From Porcincola sp945869225 (GTDB taxonomy: Bacteria > Bacillota > Clostridia > Lachnospirales > Lachnospiraceae), in NCBI RefSeq assembly GCF_052118625.1, contig NZ_JBQKGW010000034.1, positions 1-11,241 on the forward strand: a stretch of 11,241 nt of DNA, given 5' to 3'. Of this stretch, positions 7,246 to 11,241 are shown piece by piece. A model generated the notes under the pieces. The model had not been told where the DNA came from and ran no database searches. It was given only the letters and a program-made list of their open reading frames with translations. Within the stretch, counting starts at the first letter, position 1. The number at the start of each line of letters is the position of its first letter. The translations under genes were made by a program, and so were the position numbers.

Positions 7246-7806
7246 TTATTTCGAATTTCCATTAATTGCATTCTGCATGTTCTGGCCACCGGATTTTGCG
7301 TTATTTGCGATGATATTATTAAGATTCTCCGTAGTAGGATTCCACATGAATCTCTCTTCGGACTTTGCTTTATTCGTGCTTGATACAAAGCCATGCTCAC
7401 CATTGCCATAAACATAGAAGCAATACCAATACCATCCACCGCCATTAACGTTTCTGCATTTCACGCGTAAATCATCTGTGACGATTCCAGATTCTTTTAC
7501 AAGTTTCAGAAACTCGGCTGTCGTAGTTGTCCCTGATGTCCCGCCATTTGTCACTTTACATTCACAAGGATAATTGCGATTCACATAAACATATGCGGCC
7601 TGATTATCATCCAGCTTGAGATCTCCATCCATCAAATCATACATCAGGGTTGATTCTATGTTCCGAGCATTTGAAAGGTCTACCGCCCTTCTGCTCTTCT
7701 CCAGCTGCTTGCTGAAGATCGGTATGGATATCGCCACGAGCACTCCAATAATAGCGACCACAATGAGGAGTTCCGCCAATGTGAAGCCTTTTCTATTCTT
7801 TTTCAT
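7246..7806 (-). CDS. Type IV pilin-like protein, cysteine-containing (pilin 2)
   Basis: A 186-residue prepilin with the standard head: leader MKKNRKG, cleavage before FTLAE, a membrane/assembly helix to IPIFSKQLEKSRRA. The C-terminal domain differs from its neighbours. It contains four cysteines (PCECKV, VKCRN, YCFYV), a Thr-rich stretch (TSGTTTTAE), an aromatic GGGWYWY strand and an Asn-rich tail (NNIIANNAKSGG). The cysteines may form one or two disulfides in the globular head outside the cell. I place the start at 7804-7806, seven bases after a strong GGAGG; an in-frame ATG at 7824 would overlap that site. Cotranscribed with pilin 1, and follows the unknown gene by 74 bases. Likely a minor pilin; substrate unknown. 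Confidence 0.85.
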   Translation of the reverse strand: MKKNRKGFTLAELLIVVAIIGVLVAISIPIFSKQLEKSRRAVDLSNARNIESTLMYDLMDGDLKLDDNQAAYVYVNRNYPCECKVTNGGTSGTTTTAEFLKLVKESGIVTDDLRVKCRNVNGGGWYWYCFYVYGNGEHGFVSSTNKAKSEERFMWNPTTENLNNIIANNAKSGGQNMQNAINGNSK

Positions 7807-7880
7807 ATGGTTTCCTCCATTCACTCACTGCACACCTTAACGCGATATCCACAAGTGCCAGAACTGACGCGCTGGATAGA

Positions 7881-8192
7881 TCATTTGATGTTGTGCTTAT
7901 CCATCTTCTCTTTGAAAATCCTCGTGATGATACCGCAAAGCTCCTCGCGTTCCTTCTCCGGCAGCTCTCCCGGCTTCTTTGCGACAGCGTACAGATCAGG
8001 ATACTGATTCGCGATCCGCTCAATGGTCTTCGTCGTCGCGTGCTTTCTCACAAAGAACGGGATCTTCTTGATCCACTCCTGCGGCACCAGGGCAAGGATT
8101 TTATCTGCTGCCTCCTTGTCGGTGATCTCCACGGCGGAGAGGCCTGCGTTGATCTGTTTCTGTTCTGTTGATGTGAAATCTTCTATGTTCAT
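7881..8192 (-). CDS. Hypothetical 103-aa protein inserted among the pilin genes
   Basis: Not recognised. The product starts MNIEDFTSTEQKQINAG and ends in FKEKMDKHNIK. It has no signal peptide, no membrane segment and many charged residues, so it should be cytoplasmic. Predicted mostly helical, with a central basic patch (FFVRKHATTKTIERIANQ) and an acidic-basic C-terminal helix. I chose the ATG at 8190-8192 with GGAG six bases before it; a TTG at 8204 would add four residues but overlaps that site. It lies in the same direction as the pilins, 103 bases after pilin 3 and 74 bases before pilin 2, probably in the same transcript. A role in regulating or chaperoning pilins is conceivable but unsupported. 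Confidence 0.75.
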   Translation of the reverse strand: MNIEDFTSTEQKQINAGLSAVEITDKEAADKILALVPQEWIKKIPFFVRKHATTKTIERIANQYPDLYAVAKKPGELPEKEREELCGIITRIFKEKMDKHNIK

Positions 8193-8295
8193 GGTGTTCT
8201 CCAATTTTAATAACGTGCTATGTCTGATTTCTTGTTTTCATTCACGGTTTGCATTTACGCTCTCATTCCAATTAAAACACAATCCTCGTTTATGC

Positions 8296-8772
8296 CTATA
8301 TTAATCGTGTTTCCGTGATATTTCCATCCTTGTCATATGTGAAAACAACATACTTTAATTTGCCTGCTTTTCCAATATCTCCATGCGATCCCGGATCTGG
8401 TTGCAAAGTGCTGTAGAAGGGTAGATTTTCTCCTAAACCCGACCAGTTATTTCTTTTCTTACTTTCTATGTCCACACTATATACGGCAATACTCGATATA
8501 GTTGATGAGGTAGCAGACTCAAAATTGACAGACATTGTAATTTCACCATTGCTTCTAATCACAAGACCTTTACCACTTCTCATTGATAGATCTGGATTCA
8601 AATATTCTGCCTGAGCCTCGGCATATGCAGATCGCAAATTCGCCACCGAAGTAGCATCCCTTGCCTTCTCCAACTGCGTACTGAAAATCGGGATGGATAT
8701 CGCCGCGAGCACTCCAATAATGGCGACCACAATTAATAATTCCGCGAGTGTAAAACCTTTTCTGTCCTTCAT
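8296..8772 (-). CDS. Type IV pilin-like protein (pilin 3)
   Basis: A 158-residue prepilin: leader MKDRKG, cleavage before FTLAE with mature F1, E5 and P22, then a helix continuing through STQLEKARDATSVANLRSAYA. The globular part includes RNNWSGLGENLPF and ends with a strand, FTYDKDGNITETRLI. It aligns with the truncated pilin at 10500-10880 (NNWSGVG..LPW and FTYDSTGKIT), so these two are the closest pair by tail. The start ATG (8770-8772) has AGGTG six bases upstream in a leader nearly identical to that of pilin 4. An upstream in-frame ATG at 8802 is inside this conserved non-coding leader. Cotranscribed with pilins 4 and 5. Exact role, major or minor, unknown. Confidence 0.85.
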   Translation of the reverse strand: MKDRKGFTLAELLIVVAIIGVLAAISIPIFSTQLEKARDATSVANLRSAYAEAQAEYLNPDLSMRSGKGLVIRSNGEITMSVNFESATSSTISSIAVYSVDIESKKRNNWSGLGENLPFYSTLQPDPGSHGDIGKAGKLKYVVFTYDKDGNITETRLI

Positions 8773-8800
8773 GATGATCACCTGCCTCTCTACCATAAAC
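8770..8800 (-). repeat. Conserved pilin leader repeat, copy A (before pilin 3)
   Basis: The bases upstream of and including the pilin 3 start (reading ...TTATGGTAGAGAGGCAGG, then TGATCATCATG on the minus strand) match those before pilin 4 at 9280-9310 with about two differences in about 31. The repeat includes the ribosome binding site and, in copy B, the stop codon of pilin 5. It shows that duplication or conversion carried leader and head together. Confidence 0.8.
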
Positions 8801-8847
8801 ATATCAGCTCTGTGAAGATTCCATATTCCAAAATAAAGAGATAGTTC

Positions 8848-9282
8848 TTAAGAGTGAACCATGTATACCCTTACCTTCCCACTTACATTATTGACAACCA
8901 GAACCCATTTCTTATATACATGCTGCCCAAGGGTCCAATCCGGACGTGAACCGATAATTGTAGATGTCAACCAAGATGAAGGAGTTGAGTAAGCGACACC
9001 AACGGACTCATATCCGTCAAGTGATCCTTTCTCTGTCTTGCCTGTCAATGCATCATAAGTGTAATAAGTTTCGCTCCTTGGATCCGTCGCTGAAGGATGA
9101 GTGGTGATGTATTCCGCTTCTACCGCGGCATATGCAGCTCTGGCGTTTGCCTGATTTGCGGCGAGTCTTGCTTTCTGCACCAGCTTACTGAAGATCAGAA
9201 TACTGATGGCAACGAGCACTCCAATAATGGCGACCACAATCAGTAATTCGGCAAGCGTAAAACCTTTATTCTTGCTTCTCAT
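8848..9282 (-). CDS. Type IV pilin-like protein lacking the conserved Pro22 (pilin 4)
   Basis: A 144-residue prepilin: leader MRSKNKG, then FTLAELLIVVAIIGVLVAISILIF. The proline normally at mature position 22, present in pilins 1, 2, 3 and 5, is leucine here (SILIF instead of SIPIF). The tail contains YYTYDALTGKTEKG, a Ser/Thr-rich middle and a final strand, WVLVVNNVSGKVRVYMVHS. The ATG at 9280-9282 has AGGTG six bases before it, and follows the stop of pilin 5 by 17 bases, consistent with tight operon coupling. An in-frame upstream start at 9312 overlaps pilin 5 and lacks a ribosome site. Probably a minor pilin; partner and substrate unknown. Confidence 0.85.
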   Translation of the reverse strand: MRSKNKGFTLAELLIVVAIIGVLVAISILIFSKLVQKARLAANQANARAAYAAVEAEYITTHPSATDPRSETYYTYDALTGKTEKGSLDGYESVGVAYSTPSSWLTSTIIGSRPDWTLGQHVYKKWVLVVNNVSGKVRVYMVHS

Positions 9283-9310
9283 GATGATCACCTGCGTCTC
9301 TACCATAAGC
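9280..9310 (-). repeat. Conserved pilin leader repeat, copy B (before pilin 4)
   Basis: Counterpart of 8770-8800. Here TTATGGTAG is the real C-terminus and stop of pilin 5 (codons L, W, stop), followed by the AGGTGATCATC ribosome-site leader and the pilin 4 ATG. In copy A the same bases are untranslated. Confidence 0.8.
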
Positions 9311-9821
9311 ACACGATGGCAAGAAAAGTACCATCGCCCTGCATTGCAACGTCCCAGTAGCGGTACGTGCGGTCGGTGAGAACGGTATAAGACATTTTCC
9401 CGGTACTTAATAGCTTACCGCCCATGTTCATCTTCCACATAGATATATCCGTTTCCCCTTTTCCTCCGCTTTGTGAGTAACCAATATTGGCAAAATCCTT
9501 ATATGGAAAGCCCATCTTATTATTCGGACTTGCTGTTCCCCAACCCACATATGTACACTGTCCCGTCTTCGTATCATACCTGAAATACATATGCTGATCA
9601 TGGTCAGCTGCTGTCGTTTCCTTGACATCATCCGGTGTTTCAAGGAAACACGTGATCGCCGCTGACATGGCAGAGCGAGCATTCGCCTGATTAACCGCAA
9701 ACCGGGCTTTCTTGAGTTGGGAGGTAAAGATCGGAATGCTGATGGCAACGAGCACAGCAATGATGGAGACTACGATAAGGAGTTCAGCCAGTGTGAAGCC
9801 TTTATTCTGTTCTTTCTTCAT
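9300..9821 (-). CDS. Type IV pilin-like protein (pilin 5)
   Basis: A 173-residue prepilin: leader MKKEQNKG, mature FTLAELLIVVSIIAVLVAIS with E5 and P22. Its helix differs from the others at two usually fixed positions (VVSIIAVL instead of VVAIIGVL), and the DNA there is also more divergent, so it is the least homogenised head of the array. The tail holds two cysteines (AAITCFLE, GQCTYVGW), a repeated aromatic/Gly pattern, and ends AIVCLW. The start is uncertain: GGAG lies 11 bases before the ATG at 9819-9821, but only 2 bases before an in-frame ATG at 9828-9830. First intact pilin of the string; upstream lies a headless pilin tail, so where its promoter sits is unclear. Confidence 0.83.
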   Translation of the reverse strand: MKKEQNKGFTLAELLIVVSIIAVLVAISIPIFTSQLKKARFAVNQANARSAMSAAITCFLETPDDVKETTAADHDQHMYFRYDTKTGQCTYVGWGTASPNNKMGFPYKDFANIGYSQSGGKGETDISMWKMNMGGKLLSTGKMSYTVLTDRTYRYWDVAMQGDGTFLAIVCLW

Positions 9822-9881
9822 AACAAGCATCACTCCTTTCCGTTTCACCTATGTCACTGCCACACCACGTAATTAACGCCA

Positions 9882-10190
9882 TCAATATGGATCCGATGGC
9901 ATAGATTTATAGTTATCATTTGCCTGAATCTGCTTGATAGATCCATCTTCCTTGAATGTGTAGATATATCGATAGAAATAATAATCGCCAAATTTATAAT
10001 TATCGTTATTCTTCAGTGCCGTATTTACATTCCATGATGAAATATCATTAGGAACTATATTATATGCCGAATTATACGCAGATATCCGTAAATCTTTCTT
10101 AATCTGTTCCTCACTGGCACTAGGATCCTTTGATTTAGCAACCTTGCCAGTGTGAATGTCAATCACTTTTTTAGATGTAAAATCAGCTTA
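9882..10190 (-). pseudogene. Headless pilin-like C-terminal domain
   Basis: An open frame of about 100 codons ends at 9882 (PSDPY, stop) and is open upstream to a TAA at about 10187-10189. It begins ADFTSKKVIDIHTGKVAK and has a YYFYRYIYTFKEDGSIKQIQ strand pair like the final strands of the neighbouring pilins (compare FTYDKDGNI). The spacing to pilin 5 (60 bases) is what a normal array member would have. The prepilin leader and hydrophobic helix are absent, and no ribosome site precedes the GTG at 10164-10166. I infer a pilin cassette that lost its head at a rearrangement near 10190. Family assignment rests on position and end-strand pattern only. Confidence 0.55.
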
Positions 10191-10195
10191 CCGCG

Positions 10196-10394
10196 CACAG
10201 TTACTGCGGAGTCAGCCGCTACTATGGTTGGAAAGGGAACTGCTGCAACTGTTAGCGGTGCTGCCTACACTACTGACCCAGTATATACACAGTTTGGATA
10301 CACTGGTGGGGATGTTGCTGGTCATTCGATTACTGCAACATATACTGTTCCTACCGCAGGAACAGAGTCGTCTGTTTCTGTTCATTTCAACTAA
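10196..10394 (+). pseudogene. Headless plus-strand coding tail, possibly a pilin C-terminus
   Basis: On the plus strand a frame of good composition runs TVTAESAATMVGKGTAATVS, then a Gly/Thr/Tyr-rich part (QFGYTGGDVAGHSITATYTV) and ends SSVSVHFN at 10394, followed by its own intrinsic terminator. Going upstream, it enters sequence that is the minus-strand pilin tail, so its head is missing; no start or ribosome site fits. The terminator stem is nearly the same as that of the minus-strand pilin at 10500, and the stop-proximal bases (TAATT...CTTG) also match, suggesting that the two 3' ends are paralogous. Extracellular-type composition suits a pilin tail, but homology is not proven. Confidence 0.5.
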
Positions 10395-10412
10395 TTACAG
10401 ACTTGCATTGTA

Positions 10413-10440
10413 CCCATCCTCCCGGCGAGGATGGGTATTT
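10413..10440 (+). terminator. Intrinsic terminator of the plus-strand tail
   Basis: A perfect 9-bp stem, CCCATCCTC / GAGGATGGG, with loop CCGGC is followed by TATTTT on the plus strand, 18 bases after the stop at 10394. The other strand has no T-run, so it acts in the plus direction. Confidence 0.85.
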
Positions 10441-10446
10441 TAGCGC

Positions 10447-10479
10447 AAATAAAAAGCCCACCCTCGCTGGGAGGATGGG
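10447..10479 (-). terminator. Intrinsic terminator of the truncated pilin
   Basis: In the minus-strand transcript, CCCAUCCUC pairs with GAGGGUGGG over 9 bp (one U-G wobble) around the loop CCAGC, followed by CUUUUUAUUU. It lies about 20 bases after the stop at 10500. Its stem and loop match the plus-strand terminator at 10413-10435, read inversely, in 21 of 23 bases. Confidence 0.88.
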
Positions 10480-10499
10480 ACTTTTCAAGCTGGTTCGAA

Positions 10500-10880
10500 T
10501 TATGAAGCCAAAGCTACCGCAGTAATCTTGCCTGTACTATCGTAAGTGAATTCAACATTCTTAGTTCCAGATTCTCCAGTATCTGCCGGAGTAACTTGAT
10601 CTGCTGCTGTAACCCAAGGAAGCTGAGCACCTACTCCGCTCCAATTGTTTGCTTTCTCGCTCTTAATAACGACGTTAGCAACTGTAATTTTACTCACCTT
10701 TCCATTCGTGTCATATGCAACAGTCACATCTGTATCGGCGTTAGCTGTCTTTCCGTCCGCTGTAAGATATGCACTCTGTGCCTGCGCATATGCGGCTCTA
10801 ATATTCGCAATTGACACGCCATCTCTAGCCTTCTCCAGCTGTGATGTAAAGATCGGAATCGAGATGGCAACAAGGACGCC
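10500..10880 (-). pseudogene. 5'-truncated type IV pilin gene (pilin 6)
   Basis: The reading frame starts in the middle of the pilin helix, GVLVAISIPIFTSQLEKARDG, at mature residue G14. It continues through SIANIRAAYAQAQSAYLT and NNWSGVGAQLPW to FTYDSTGKITAVALAS and a good terminator. The prepilin leader, cleavage site, F1 and E5 are gone. Homology stops abruptly at 10880/10881, and an in-frame TGA lies four codons further upstream, so only a TTG at 10884-10886 could start it, without a ribosome site. The tail is intact and most like pilin 3. It is either a dead gene or a silent donor that could be restored by recombination into another pilin head. Confidence 0.85.
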
Positions 10881-10882
10881 CC

Positions 10883-11124
10883 ACAACCATCATGGCTTAC
10901 TTTAGTCTGTCCTTCTATTATATTATTGCAATAGCAGTTTGACAACCACTGCGCAAAATAAAATCCTTCCCTCATCCACACAACCCTCGCGCATATATAG
11001 GAGCCTATCCGTTCTCTGATGCTTCGCTGAAGTGCTTTGCTTCCTCCATGGAAGAATCGATGCTTCGCTACAACCTCAGCGCAAAATTTCAATCTTTCTC
11101 ATAGCTTACAACCTCAGCGCAAAA
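10883..11124. repeat. Degenerate ACAACC...GCGC repeat cluster
   Basis: ACAACC occurs at 10883, 10942, 10980, 11070 and 11108. In the last four it is followed three or four bases later by GCGC and, in three of them, by A-rich sequence. Copies at 11070-11086 and 11108-11124 are identical over 17 bp. Distances 10942-10980 and 11070-11108 are both 38 bases. A second direct repeat, GATGCTTCGCT, occurs at 11018 and 11059, enclosing a palindrome centred on CCATGG. This stretch of about 300 bases has no convincing gene. Confidence 0.6.
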
Positions 11125-11140
11125 AGAAAACTCGTTCCCG

Positions 11141-11177
11141 AAAATAAAAAAACGCCCCTGCCATCTTCGGCAAGGGC
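11141..11177 (-). terminator. Intrinsic terminator of the gene entering from the right
   Basis: In the minus-strand transcript GCCCUUGCC pairs with GGCAGGGGC (9 bp, one U-G wobble) around a 6-base loop, followed by GTTTTTTTATTTT. Strong by every criterion. It starts about 10 bases after the stop at 11188. Confidence 0.92.
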
Positions 11178-11187
11178 TACTCTTCTC

Positions 11188-11241
11188 TCATATCTTTACG
11201 TTCTTCACGGTTCCATCCAGGAAGGTGATGGTGAAGCTCGT
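11188..11241 (-). CDS. Partial CDS, last 17 codons of an unknown gene
   Basis: Reading in from the right edge, the frame TSFTITFLDGTVKNVKI ends at a TGA (11188-11190) shortly before a strong terminator, so it is the true 3' end of a gene. The closing strand-turn-strand (FTITFLDGT) is common in several unrelated families and does not identify it. The terminator separates it from the pilin array, so the two are probably transcribed independently. Confidence 0.6.
   Translation of the reverse strand, partial: TSFTITFLDGTVKNVKI

Noticed and set aside
10724..11092. 122-codon minus-strand frame across the truncated pilin junction
   Set aside because: It runs out of frame through pilin 6 and through the repeat cluster; Cys/Arg/His-rich composition and no ribosome site. 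I found no convincing transposase signature in it.
10942..11124. CRISPR-like array from the 38-base spaced repeats
   Set aside because: The repeats are too short and degenerate, spacing is regular only in two pairs, the intervening bases are partly similar to each other, and no cas gene is near.

Overview
The window looks like chromosomal accessory DNA from a Bacillota species, probably a Clostridia or Lachnospiraceae-type gut anaerobe. This is inferred from the prepilin N-termini (KGFTLAELLIVVAIIGVLVAISIPIF), the strong GGAGG-type ribosome binding sites and the moderate base composition. No taxonomic marker gene is present. All well-supported intact genes lie on the minus strand, so they read from high to low coordinates.

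Region 1 (1-650) is a scrambled junction. It holds two hairpins, the amino-terminal half of a VOC/glyoxalase-fold gene (about 210-420), a short antisense coding fragment butted against it, and two tiny overlapping ORFs just downstream of hsdS. Region 2 (651-5969) is a complete type I restriction-modification operon in the order hsdR, hsdM, hsdS, with an extended -10 promoter at 6011-6016. The specificity subunit is unusual. Its two target-recognition domains are nearly the same (about 16 differences in about 143 residues), so the enzyme should recognise a symmetric, interrupted palindrome rather than the usual asymmetric bipartite site.

Region 3 (6310-9821) is a tandem array of five intact type IV pilin-like genes. 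They share almost one N-terminal module but have unrelated C-terminal domains. One 103-codon gene of unknown function sits among them. The last pilin (6310-7218) carries a Gly/Ser linker and two repeats that resemble small carbohydrate-binding modules, which suggests a tip adhesin. No pilus motor, platform or prepilin peptidase gene is in the window, so assembly must rely on genes elsewhere.

Region 4 (9882-11241) is the decaying or recombining end of the array. It contains a headless pilin-like tail on the minus strand, a headless coding tail on the plus strand, a pair of near-identical inverted terminators, a pilin that has lost its first 13 mature residues and its signal peptide, a cluster of degenerate ACAACC...GCGC repeats, and the last 17 codons of another minus-strand gene with a strong terminator.

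Taken together, regions 3 and 4 look like a pilin-diversification locus: a conserved head with swapped tails, orphan tails, and breakpoints in the conserved head. Whether the rearrangements are programmed (a shufflon or gene-conversion system) or simple decay cannot be settled from this sequence alone. No recombinase gene is visible.
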